The translations under genes and the position numbers were made by a program. A stretch of DNA of 42,582 nt from Seison nebaliae (lineage: Eukaryota; Rotifera; Pararotatoria; Seisonacea; Seisonidae). Positions 21,201-31,527 of the stretch are shown piece after piece; within the stretch, counting starts at the first letter, position 1; each line of letters begins with the position of its first letter. The notes below the pieces were generated by a model. That model did no database searches and was not told the origin of the DNA. It was given only the letters and a program-made list of their open reading frames with translations. The DNA lies in the NCBI GenBank assembly GCA_023231475.1, contig JALJEE010002271.1, forward strand, positions 1 through 42,582. Reading direction: 5' to 3'.

Positions 21201-23690
21201 TTTCTCTTTAAAAGATTTGTTCAACTAATAAAGATCGATGTCAATCGATGCATTTGGCGAATTCAAGACGAAGAGATCAATCCCAAATTTTTAAAATACG
21301 ATTCTTCATCGAAGAAGATTCGTTGAAGGGTTGTCAGAAGAGATTAGAAAAGAAATTTCTTTGGTCGATTGAAGACGAATTGAAATTGTATAATTATAAC
21401 AATCCACAATTAATTCGTAAAGGATGTTTCTATTTATTACCAGGTTCATATTAAACTAAATTTATATTTTTCAATGTTATTTAATTCTATAATTAATTAT
21501 TCGTTTTTGGAAGATATGACAAAGAAATGGAACAGTTGGAACGAATTCTTAAAGGAGCAACAATTGATTGAATCCACTTTCTATATCGATGAAAAAACGG
21601 GAAATATTTATTCATTGAAATCATTCGATCGAGAAGAAATTAATAAATATAATTTCGCAATAAAATTAAACGAACAATGTTTTTGTAAATCGAGACAGGA
21701 ACGATCAATCTTATCGGAAACAACCAGTATTAATTATATGTATTTGCAGAAGATGAAGGAAAGTCAATTACCTAATTCCATCTCATCACTCAACATCTAT
21801 GATAATTGTTCACTAAATTATTTCTTTTATAAAAATTATTTCAATAATCTTCACGAATCCATCAACGACATTTCGCTCCTTCATATCCAATTAGAAGTTC
21901 AAACATTATTTTTCTTATTAATTTCAATCTGATAAATTTTCTTCATAAATTTTTAGATTTTAGATATTAATGATAATAAACCAAAATTTTCGAAACAAAT
22001 ATATCGAGGTGGAATTAGTAGTTCGACAAAGATTGGTGATATTCTTTGTGAAATTACCATTCGTGATGATGATATAACGAATATTAATCATTTACAATTC
22101 CAATTGATTCCATTAGATGGAAATTGGAAGATCAACAATATCGACATTCTCCAATACATTCAATTAGAGATCGATAATAGTTCGTTGAGTTCGCATAAAA
22201 TGAGATCGGAAGAAGTAACTTTGTTCATTAAAACGAAGAAATTTTTTCCGATGTTCGAGAAAAATCGAAGTTTCAAATTGAAAATTATCGCGACTGATCG
22301 ATATTCGCATGAGAAAGATGAAGCAATTATTAATGTTTTTTTTTTCCATGTTTCTCTTTCTAATTTTAAATTCATTTTCTTTAGTTACATATCATATCGA
22401 ATAATCAACGAATACGTATGGTATTCAATCAGCCATTAGAGGAATTGCGATCGATGGAATTTGATTTATTGAAATTGTTAGAAAGGGAAACGAAACATTT
22501 AGTTCAGATTGACCGATTTTCCGTTTATCGCAATAAGAATGGAACACCTAATGAGAAAGTGACGGAAGCATATCTTCATTTTTTGAATAATGAAACTTCC
22601 ACCACTACAAGTCAATCGGAAATATTGAGAATGATCGATCGTAATTCCAATATCTTCTCAACACTTTTACATCGATTCAAATTAGTTGAAGCGATGGAAT
22701 GGACGATGAAAGATGAAGCGTTAGCAGTAGCGAATGTCGCCGCCGTATCATCCGATACGATGATCGAAGGTAGTCCATTATTGGATAAGAATGCAAAGAA
22801 TTATGTTCGACGATTACATATCACATTAATTGTAACGCCGATTATTCTCATCATAATTATCGGAACTATTATTCTTTTCTATTGTATGACGAAAAAGAAA
22901 TTTCAAAGGAAATTAAAAGCAGAACGTGCAATGACGAAAATTTATGGACTGGAAACTCCGGAAAAAGAAATGCCAATTCATAAAATTATTCAAAATCATG
23001 TCAATCGTTCTACGAGTATTTTAACGTCAAGAATGAAAATGTTCTTACAAGCCAAACCAGATCATACGATACAAGATGATCGTACTTCATATACAGCATC
23101 ATCGTCATCTACTTCTAATGATACTTCGTCGTCAAATATCAATAACGGACAAACGAAACGAATTGATGGTACGGATAGTAGCGGATTAGAAAGTAATTCG
23201 GGCAAGAGTTGCAAAGCTGATTATTATTATAAAGATCCATTTCAATATCAATCTGAACATTATCCCTCACAATTCTCGTTATGTCCAAATGAATTAGAAT
23301 TAGATGTTGATGAACACATTTCACATCATCCATCAAATAGAAATGACATTTCCGTCAGTTTTAATAATAACAAGACATTTCTCTCTCAAATCAATATTCC
23401 ACAACACTGTTTGTCCAGTCGACGTATAATGAGGAATGCTGTTCATTCGAATACGTCGAATGATCTCCATGATCGTACAATAACAGTCGCTCCGAGTATC
23501 ATTGAGAATATTAATGAATTCTCTCCACGACAAATTCAAAATAAACAAATTTTAACATCGACAATTAAATTGTTGAATAAGAATGTAAATTTCTTAAAGA
23601 ATTCAAATAACCATCAATCGTCGTTATCAGGAGAAGCTTGTCGTAATTCCATTGAATTACCAAATATTTGTAATTTGTCTTATACGGAAA

Positions 23691-23721
<31 letters not shown>

Positions 23722-24085
23722 GGTGATTGCTCCACTTTCGAATAATCGATCTCATTTACCTCATGATTATTCGAATGAAACTATCAAATGTGATAATAAG
23801 AAGAGTAAACAATTGTCAGAATGGTTAAACACTCTCCAAAACGGTTCTATACCTTCCCCAATTGATTATGATAAAAATTCGGAAGTTCAATTAAAAGGTT
23901 TTCGTAAAATTCTCACTATTCGCGAATTCCCTCGACATCAAACAGAAACTGATGTAACTTCAACACAAGTCGTTGACGATTATTGTGGAAATGATAACGA
24001 ACCAACAACAACAACCACTTTCTCTCAATCAAATGATGGAAAAGATAAAAATCGTTTTAATGATATTCAGTTAATCCCGTCCTAA
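15270..24085 (+). CDS. Long single-pass cadherin, CDH23/PCDH15-like (16 exons, about 2656 aa)
   Basis: Exons: 15270-15417, 15459-15613, 15661-16143, 16193-16318, 16375-16459, 16510-16628, 16680-17276, 17330-17530, 17584-20413, 20512-20732, 20800-20997, 21045-21161, 21215-21443, 21514-21896, 21957-22334 and 22385-24085. They total 7971 nt with no break. There is a signal peptide (MNNSFELLSLFIITLIQQ), then about 13 extracellular cadherin repeats. Each is marked by an LDRE/LDYE-type core and a DxNDN-type linker (WDTNDNRPKF, LVDINDNPPLF, VHDVNDHIPFF, IIDKNDNWPIF, ILDINDNKPKF). Several linkers are degenerate (VIDVPDQPPHF, VDDLNNYAPSF, LVDKFNNSLFF), so those joints may bind calcium weakly. Before the membrane lies a region like the membrane-adjacent domain of CDH23/PCDH15. 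The membrane helix is near residues 2233-2257, and the tail of about 400 aa contains a poly-Ser run. Three furin-type sites are visible (RRKR near 216, RQRR near 495, RYKR near 1412). A role in cell adhesion or mechanosensory links is inferred. Orthology to a named cadherin is not settled. Confidence 0.9.
23691..23721 (+). repeat. TCA microsatellite inside the cadherin tail
   Basis: A run of TCA triplets within the last cadherin exon encodes a poly-serine tract. It keeps the frame, so length changes would be tolerated. Confidence 0.9.
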
Positions 24086-24221
24086 TCTTCAAATAGACAT
24101 CATTTGTTTGTTTAATTCTTCTCAATCCTATCCCTTCCCACCATTCGAAAATGACAAGAACAATATTATTTATTGTATTTTTTTTATTTTTCATTATCTC
24201 CAATTCTCAAATCTTTTTTGA

Positions 24222-24749
24222 ATGATGTCTAATAACAATTCCATCGATCTATTCGCTTTATACCCAAATTATAACGTCAATTGGCATCATCCTTCATCAA
24301 ACCAATCAAATTCTTTACGAATCACTCACACATTAACAAACCATCAATTCACCTCAACAAATCATCAATTGAAAAATGAACAGAAATATTTCCAAAATAA
24401 AAATAATAATAATAAATCGAACAAATCGAATGAGAATGAGATGAAGAAAGATCGTGGAGAAAAAAAAGGAAAGAATCGACGATTATTATTCTTTTCATTC
24501 TCTCCTCGAAATCGACGGAAAAATGGTGAGAAAAAAGAAACGAAACGATCTTTCCCACTAAATCCTTCACCTCCCGAAATCTTCGTTTATGAGCCTGATC
24601 TCTCCGAGAAGTTGACACATGAAAGTATAAGAAACGATCAAAACGATTTCATCGTTTTACCATCACATCAGGAATGTATCGATCCGTTTCGTGTGTGGCG
24701 TAAACGATATCGGAAAAATGGGAAATCCAATGAAGAAAATCAAAATTAA
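24222..24749 (+). CDS. Hypothetical basic, Asn-rich protein
   Basis: A 175-aa frame beginning 137 bp after the cadherin stop. The first half is Asn/Ser/His-rich, the middle is very basic (NRRLLFFSFSPRNRRKN), and the last 60 residues look coding (PSPPEIFVYEPDLSEKL, then ECIDPFRVWRKRYRK). It may be a small separate gene or an alternative 3' exon of the cadherin. I could not find a donor/acceptor pair in the right phase to join it to the cadherin. There is no signal peptide, membrane helix or known domain. Its 3' end faces the PSMB7 3' end. Confidence 0.35.
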   Translation: MMSNNNSIDLFALYPNYNVNWHHPSSNQSNSLRITHTLTNHQFTSTNHQLKNEQKYFQNKNNNNKSNKSNENEMKKDRGEKKGKNRRLLFFSFSPRNRRKNGEKKETKRSFPLNPSPPEIFVYEPDLSEKLTHESIRNDQNDFIVLPSHQECIDPFRVWRKRYRKNGKSNEENQN

Positions 24750-24849
24750 TTTTAACGAATAAAATTATTGAAAATTCATTTAATTCTTTTAAATTTCAAT
24801 TATTTAATTAAATTTCCAAAATTTCAAAATTTTTCATCCTCATCAAATT

Positions 24850-25838
24850 TTATGATGTGATTTCCATCGGTTCGATTGTTGTAGTGAGTTGTTGGACAAC
24901 GTCATATTCTATTTTTTGGATATCATTCTTCAAGATTCCTGTCGTTCCTTTCTTATATCGATAATTTCCCGTGCTAAATTAAATTTTTTTTACAAAATTT
25001 TCTTAATAAATTTTTTTCTAACCGAACACCTTTCTTATTGGCTTGATCATAAGGACGAAGCATTTCTGCTTTCTTCCTCTCTTTATGAATCACACACAAA
25101 TCCACATTACTACCTGAACCGAGATCATTAAAAATTCCTGCAGCGATCGCATTTCGTACTAATTTCTTCGCTTCTTCTTCTTCCATATTCTCTTTCCATC
25201 CTGTTTCTAGAACAGCCATTGCAGCTAACGATCCAGAACCCATCGTAGCATAAGGAACTTTATCAGTCGATCCATGAGGATGAATCGAATAAATTTGTGG
25301 TCCATTTACATCAACACCTCCTAATACTAGAGCTGCACCAACATAACCTTGATATCGAAAAAGATATTGTTTCAACATTCGATTTGCTGAACAAACACGA
25401 GCAATTCTTCCCGAATGCATCTCATGTAATTTCAATGATGCTGATATCATTTGTGTCACCATTTCTGTATCAGCTGCTGTTCCAGCTCCACAACAACTAT
25501 TTCAATAAATTTAATTTAATAAATAAATATGAAATTAGTAAAATAAAATTTATGAAATTAACTAAATATTATTGGTAATATAATGGATCTTCGAACAATT
25601 CTTATCCGCAACAATAGTATCAGATGTGGCACGAGTATCCGCTCCCAATACAACTCCATCCTTAAATATCACTCCAACAATCGTCGTACCGGTTTTTGTT
25701 GCTGTCGGCAATTTAGAGAATTGTTTCGACAATAATCCATTTCTAAAAATTTGTTGGAAAAATCGGAGAATGAGAAACAGAAACGAACCTACGACTATTC
25801 TCGAAAGAGAATCCTTCAACTTTTTCCATATTACTCAT
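24850..25838 (-). CDS. PSMB7: 20S proteasome subunit beta-2 (trypsin-like site)
   Basis: Exons on the minus strand: 25838-25789, 25742-25563, 25496-25023 and 24973-24850. They give 828 nt, 275 aa. The start [19 protein letters not shown] matches the family propeptide (GFSFDNCRRN). Self-cleavage is expected before the Thr in KTG/TTIVGV, making that Thr the nucleophile. Asp17 (in LGADTRAT) and Lys33 (in [10 protein letters not shown]) of the mature chain are present. [40 protein letters not shown], and [15 protein letters not shown] follow as in beta-2. The C-terminal arm ([15 protein letters not shown] and on, ending PMEITS) is the long beta-2 tail that wraps beta-3. Length is normal. It cleaves after basic residues in the proteasome core. 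Introns are 49, 66 and 46 bp, all starting GTT and ending TAG. The gene is head to head with THUMPD1. Confidence 0.97.
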
Positions 25839-26140
25839 AAAAAAATTTAACGAGAAAAATCGAATTTCGTTTCAAATTTTAAGACTTAAATTTTAAATTT
25901 CCTACACAACACAATTTATTTTCCCTTCAATTTTTTCGAATCTCTTCAATTTTTACGTTAATTCTCCACCTCGAAATTAGAATTTTTTTTATTCAACTAA
26001 CTAATTTTAAGAATCAAGAGATTTTTGAGGAACATTTAAATAGTTTTATTTAATTTTAACATAAAGGAAAAAATTTGAAATAAAAAAAAATGAATTTTAT
26101 AAATTTTCTTTTAAATTGGAAGTGGATTTAAAAGTTAAGT
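25839..26140. promoter_or_regulatory. Probable bidirectional promoter of PSMB7 and THUMPD1
   Basis: About 300 bp separate the divergent start codons of two housekeeping genes. The interval is very AT-rich, with A and T runs and no clear TATA box or other recognised site. A shared promoter is inferred from position only. Confidence 0.5.
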
Positions 26141-27067
26141 TTGGAAGAAAAAATGAAAAAAAGAAAATATCAAGTGAAAAGAAATAATAATCGCAGTGAA
26201 GATAATCGTAAATTTCCGGTATTAACTCGAAATGATTTTGGTTTTTTGATAACTTCAAATAATTTGAATCCAGCAATATCTGCCATAGAATTTCTGAATT
26301 TATTGCGAAGTATAAATTTCCAAACGACGACAAATGAAATTAATTCGACAAATGAGAAGTTGGAAGAGAATTCTTCTGATGATTTCGATAAATTATTGAA
26401 AAATGAATTGGATGAATTGAGAAATGATTCTGAAACAAATAAATACAAGATGGAATTGGAAAATGGAACTCTCATTCAAATGAAACAATTGAAAGAGAAT
26501 AAAAATTATATTTTCGCTGTCATTCAATCGAATGAGACGATGGATCTAAAGGAACGTCATAAAATTTTGAGAGAATTATGTGATCGAATATTTCGGAAGA
26601 ATTCAACAATTCAATTAGGACGTTCTCTTGCCACTTGTCGTCCGGTGGTGGCGATATCATACGTTACCATGGAAATGATCGAGGAGAATTTCAAGAGTCA
26701 TTTTCCAATTTTTCTTTGGACAAGTGAAAAATTGAGAGAATTGTTGAACAAACAAAAAGAATATGAAAATGTTAAAAAAGAGAAATTTGAATTTTATCTC
26801 TCTTACCAGATCCAGTTCAGTCCATTCGGTAATGGTTTATCATTCAGTAAGAAAGAATTAATTAAAAATGTTACAAGACTATGTGATGAGGAGGGGCGGA
26901 ACAATCAACTTCATCTTCAATTACATTCAGATAACAATAACGTTAATTTCATTTTGAGATTCTCTTTCATGGGAAATAGATGCATGATTATGATGGAGGA
27001 TCGTCACATCGATTATCATAAATATAACATTCGTCAATTCATTTCCATTAATGAAATAAGTAAATAA
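26141..27067 (+). CDS. THUMPD1: THUMP-domain tRNA acetylation adaptor (TAN1/THUMPD1)
   Basis: 308 aa in one exon. The family binds tRNA through a THUMP domain and helps NAT10/Kre33 make N4-acetylcytidine in tRNA-Ser and tRNA-Leu. The N terminus is basic (KKRKYQVKRNNNRS). Then comes FGFLITSNNLNPAISA, aligning with the family's GILITCNxNERKCVEEA, and an acidic stretch DDFDKLLKNELDELR, matching DDVEAALKKEVGDIK. The THUMP domain covers about residues 170-305. It includes FEFYLSYQIQFS, SKKELIKNVTRLC and a final RHIDYHKYNIRQF, matching KDYMLFRKYNLQEV. The usual RMLPISGTCKA block is replaced by ATCRPVVAISYV, a weaker match. The long C-terminal tail of the human protein is absent. An alternative start is the Met five codons in. 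No introns. Confidence 0.82.
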   Translation: MEEKMKKRKYQVKRNNNRSEDNRKFPVLTRNDFGFLITSNNLNPAISAIEFLNLLRSINFQTTTNEINSTNEKLEENSSDDFDKLLKNELDELRNDSETNKYKMELENGTLIQMKQLKENKNYIFAVIQSNETMDLKERHKILRELCDRIFRKNSTIQLGRSLATCRPVVAISYVTMEMIEENFKSHFPIFLWTSEKLRELLNKQKEYENVKKEKFEFYLSYQIQFSPFGNGLSFSKKELIKNVTRLCDEEGRNNQLHLQLHSDNNNVNFILRFSFMGNRCMIMMEDRHIDYHKYNIRQFISINEISK

Positions 27068-27812
27068 CTTTTTCTTCTTCTTCTTTCTTCCTCTTCTTCA
27101 CAATAATAACAATAATAATAATTATTATCATAAATTCATCAAATAAAAAATATATATGTTAAATTAATGTGTTTGGACATATGTAGTTAGAAATGTAAGA
27201 ATAATTCTTATTAATGCCAACATATATAAAAAATATCATAGAAAGAAATTATGAAAAAAATTTTAGGTTTTCTTTTCGTAAAAAGAAAAACTTCGAAGAA
27301 AAACCATTTAGTTAACTGGTCATAAATTGGATGGGAATATATCTAGTTTGAGAAGAAAGTTAGAAAGAAAAAAAGTTTGATGATTATTCAGAATTGAATG
27401 TTTAAATGAATTGAATGTCCATATGTAAATGATAGTTGGAATTTGTTGTGAGAATTTCGAATTTACTTGACAAATTCGTTAAAATGTTCGTCAAATTATT
27501 CAAATTCTTACGAGATTCATTTTAGAAACGAGATATTATTAATAGAAATAATAATAATAAAAAAAATAATAATAATAATAATATACTCATTGAAATGAGA
27601 ATGATGATTTATGTCAATTAATAACTTTCAATTAATTTCGACAACTTTTATTTTTTTGAACATTCTTCAAAAATAGAACTATAAATACTGTTAATGATAA
27701 ATTTTCTTCTACGCGACAACAACAACGATATTGATGAGTGTTATTTTCATTAAGTTATTTATTCGATGGAAAAATTAATTTTTTGAAATAAGACTTTACT
27801 TTATATCAATAA
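27068..27812. other. Intergenic, AT-rich with AAT repeats
   Basis: No gene recognised. It contains the THUMPD1 3' end and the otopetrin upstream region. An AAT-type microsatellite lies at about 27545-27584, and ATT/AAT runs occur near 27100-27130. Confidence 0.5.
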
Positions 27813-30670
27813 ATGACTCGTTCGATCTGTTTACCATTAGGCAAGTCAACGAATGATGGAGAATTGAGTGTGCAAAATCGATATACACGATTCTCCAACA
27901 ATTCCACTTATGACATGAACGAATTAGAGACACCATTCTCATATCAACCAACTGCATCACATGACGAACTTGATTATGAAGTTGCAGTTATTCCACAAGT
28001 CTTCCAAAATCAATTAAATGCTGCTAGAGATTCGATAGCGCCAACAGAAATCGAAAAATCAACCGAATTGAAAACTGTGAGATTTAGTTCGGAATCTTAT
28101 GGAGTCAACAAACGACAAGGACGACCATCTTTTTTCAATGATCAATATGATGATAGTAGTAGTGACATTAGTGATGCGGATATCATCGCATCCAATTCCA
28201 TAACATCATTAAGGTTCGCTTTTATTTCTATTTAAATTATTTTTTTTAACGTCATTCAATTCTTTCTAGTACACTACCAATTATAGTCCAAATTACATCG
28301 ATTCTTTATGCATTTATCGTTATCATTACAAGCATTGCTTTGTCCATCTCTTCAAACATTCGTGAGAATATTTATCAACAATCGTTAAGTAAAGGAAAAA
28401 TTTTCATGAGAGTGAAAGATAGTTCGGTTCATCTACATTTGAATGAGAGTTTGAATGGAAAAGAATTACTTGAGAATGTTCTAATGAATTATTCGACAAC
28501 ACGTCTTAATAATTATGCGGAGGAATGGGAGAAGTTTCAAGCGATGTATAATTTCTCCGAGAAATGGGAACGATGGCACACTGAATCAGCAGCACCACAA
28601 AATTTATATATTTTAAATCAAGTTAAAAAATTAAAAAAAAATTTTTTTTTAAATTTTTCCATCATAATTTTCAATTGTTAGTGGTATCAAACGGTGATGC
28701 ATTTACTCGCCATCATATGGTTGTTGTTCATCAGTTTCGATATTCAATATGTGAAAATGAATTTGAGAAGAATCAATCGACAGAAAGTAGCGGAGAGTAC
28801 GAATAATTTTGAGAAAGCTTTAAAATTCCAACTGAAGACGAGTACGAATGCAAATGGATCGATGGAAAGTGGAAGGAAATCGACAATTATTCCCAAATCC
28901 ATCATTCCCGGTGACACGGTGGAAAATGAGAAGAATCCAGGACTTTTCCGATCAATATTCAATCGATTTCCAAATATGAATCATAATTCAAGTTACGCAT
29001 CTGGTATGAGTGAAATGACGAATATTGATGATGTGGAATATTCGGATGAGGAATCGAGAGATAAATATGAGCAACTAGTTCGGAAGAGAAAGAAGGAAAT
29101 TCTTTTAGAAGAAGTGAGAAAGAATGATCAACCACATTTCTTACAAATTCCAGTACGGAAAAATAATGCGAGAGTTCTAGCAAAAAATTTAACGTTATCG
29201 AAACATGCGAAAAGGAAGTTAATCGAAGAATCAGTTCTTTATACGCCATATGGATATTTCTTTAATCAAAATATGCATTCTGGAGGATTATATATGAGAA
29301 TTGGTTGTGGTATCTTTGCAATGATTACCATTATGAAACATGCCGTGTCCATCGCTTATTTAATTGATGAACATGCTTGGACATATCATGAGATCAGTTT
29401 CCATGCGTCATATATCGTTTTCGCTTTCCTTCAATTCTTTTTCTTATTCCGTTCGGCAAATATTATCATCTTCCGATTTTCGTCATTAGCATTCCTTGGC
29501 TTAATGCATGTCATTGTAACGAATTTCTGTTATTGGACATCCGTCATATTTCACGAATTACGAAACGAATTATCACATCAGTCCAACCATAAAACGGTTG
29601 GTGGCTCAATGTTTAATATTGAGGAAATATTCTTGAGAAATGATAATACGATTGAGAATCGTGGTGCTCCAGTGAGTAAGTCTTCGGGTGAAACGTTGAG
29701 ATATACGTCGATGATTCTAGCGAATTATTTATATCCTTGTGGAGTTGAATATTCGTTGGTTGCAATTGCTGTTCTCATAATGATTTGGTCGACTGTTGGA
29801 AAGATTGATAAATCCGTTTTAAAAACTTATGCTAGAAATGCACAAAAAAGATTCATTTTCAATATCGATTGTCATAAATCCGCTATCGGTATCGCTTATG
29901 GTTTATTGATTATGATTGGGAGTATCGTTGTGATTATCGTATCAAGTGTTTTGAGTAGTGATACGACTGAAACTGGTAAAAGGAAAATGGCATTGATAAT
30001 GCATCAAAGTACAAATATGACTCTTCTATTGATTGGTTGTATTACCATGATGGCGGCTTGGTTACAGACGAGTAAGATGAAACTACATTTGACCATGCAC
30101 TCAAGTCACATCGATCAAAATCTGATTTTTGTTGCCATGATCGGTTTTCTTCTTTCTATCTTATAATTTAATTATTATAATTATTTTTTTTAAACATTCA
30201 TTTTTCTTTTAGGTGTTTACACTTTAGCTTCGTGCAGTTTATTGGCAACTATATTTTGTCGAGAAAGTCCGATCGTTAAACATTGTCCAAATATCGTCAA
30301 TCAAGATTTCATATTAACTATTCTGATAAACATTCTCATACTGGTCCAAAGTACGAGTCAAACATTATTTATTCTGGACGGACTAAGACGTCGGCCCAGA
30401 GATTTGAGACAGGCGAGAGATCGACCGGGAAGGAAAGCTATCACTTTAATGATCATGCTCAACATTACTCAATGGATGTGCGATTCTTTTGGATTGAAAT
30501 CAGCCGAACGTTTCTCTCATGAGAAATGCTTCTACGAGAATCAGTGGACGTTAATTTATCATGTTTGTGAACCATTATTTGTATTTTATCGTTTCCATTC
30601 CTCCATTTGTCTCTCGGACATCTGGAAGAATGCTTATTTATTTGATGAGAAATCCGATGAAATCGAATGA
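27813..30670 (+). CDS. OTOP: Otopetrin-family proton channel
   Basis: Exons 27813-28213, 28270-28621, 28682-30143 and 30213-30670 total 2673 nt, 890 aa. Otopetrins are dimeric 12-helix proton-selective channels of the plasma membrane. The cytosolic N terminus of about 135 residues is followed by a first helix pair (LPIIVQITSILYAFIVIITS; MHLLAIIWLLFIS). A large, poorly conserved charged cytoplasmic loop comes next, then HSGGLYMRIGCGIFAM and helices 3-6. NYLYPCGVEYSLVAIAVLIM matches the family LYPFxIEYSLI segment. The end is diagnostic: LMIMLNITQWMCDSFGL, then LIYHVCEPLFVFYRFHSS and ICLSDIWKNAY, corresponding to LLNxxLWxxDTF and PxxIFYRFHSxxCLxEIWK. Introns are 56, 60 and 69 bp, all beginning GTT and ending TAG. 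The frame is intact. Which otopetrin subgroup it belongs to is not determined. Confidence 0.92.
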
Positions 30671-31206
30671 AACACCGGAGTTGAATAATAATCTAAACAT
30701 CATCCATATCTCCAAAACAACAATTTGAAATATTTATTCAATAAATAAAAGTTTATTTAAGCAAAATATTTTTCAAATAATTTGAGAATATTTTCATTGA
30801 GATGATAAATTCTCTTCTTACATAATCGATCAGTATTTTCACATACCTGTCCATACTACGGGTTATCTCATAACATTGGACTTCAGGATCTTAGAGATTT
30901 CATTTTTTCCTACGATCCCACAGATTCTATGTCAATCGATCGAGAATCACTCGCAGAATTAGACCGACTGATCAACACTGGTGATGATCGAAATTTTTTA
31001 TATTTTTTTCTACTTTATCCTGACGGGAATTTTAATCAATAAATAATAAGAATAATAATAAATAATTAAAATAATGATTAATTAGAAAGAACATAAGACC
31101 GAAAATAGAAAAATAATGACTATTCTGAATGATGAAAATAAATTTTTGAGAATTGACTTTTAAAATTTTTATATGATATAAAGGGAAAATATGATCTTCA
31201 TGTATC
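30671..31206. other. Intergenic with an orphan open frame
   Basis: Between otopetrin and the tRNA. A plus-strand frame without a start codon is open from 30809 to the stop at 31042 (77 codons). It reads CPYYGLSHNIGLQDLRDF then SMSIDRESLAELDRLI. Its composition is richer and less repetitive than the flanking AT-rich DNA, so it may be a leftover exon or a degraded gene or transposon piece. I recognise no domain. Confidence 0.35.
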
Positions 31207-31280
31207 GGCCGATTAGCTCAGTTGGTTAGAGCGTCGTGCTAATAACGCGAATGTCGTGGGTTCGATCCCCACATTGGCCA
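31207..31280 (+). tRNA. trnI-AAU: tRNA-Ile (anticodon AAU)
   Basis: A complete 74-nt cloverleaf. The acceptor stem GGCCGAT pairs with ATTGGCC, followed by discriminator A at 31280. The D arm is GCTCAGTTGGTTAGAGC. The anticodon stem TCGTG/CGCGA encloses loop CTAATAA with anticodon AAT at 31241-31243, read AAU in RNA (A34 becomes inosine in eukaryotes). The T arm is GTGGGTTCGATCCCCAC. There is no intron and no encoded CCA. A T-run right after the gene (about 31284-31290) is the pol III terminator. The sequence is very close to other animal tRNA-Ile(AAU). Confidence 0.98.
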
Positions 31281-31527
31281 TAATTTTTTTTAAATTTTTT
31301 TATTACATTTTACATTCATATCGTTAATTACGTGTTATTTCGTACATTTTCCTATTAAAATCTAATTAAATTCCAATATCTTATGGACTTATTTCTGTTT
31401 CTCAACATACGAAAAGAAATTAAATTTATAAGGATTCTTCAAAAACTAATTATATTATAATATTATTTAAAGTAGATTTTAGTTAATGTTATCTGATGTT
31501 CTGACAGTTATCTGAAGATTAATCATC

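Noticed and set aside
28744-29249. Minus-strand frames inside otopetrin
   Set aside because: They are antisense to the well-supported otopetrin exon and have no motif of their own.
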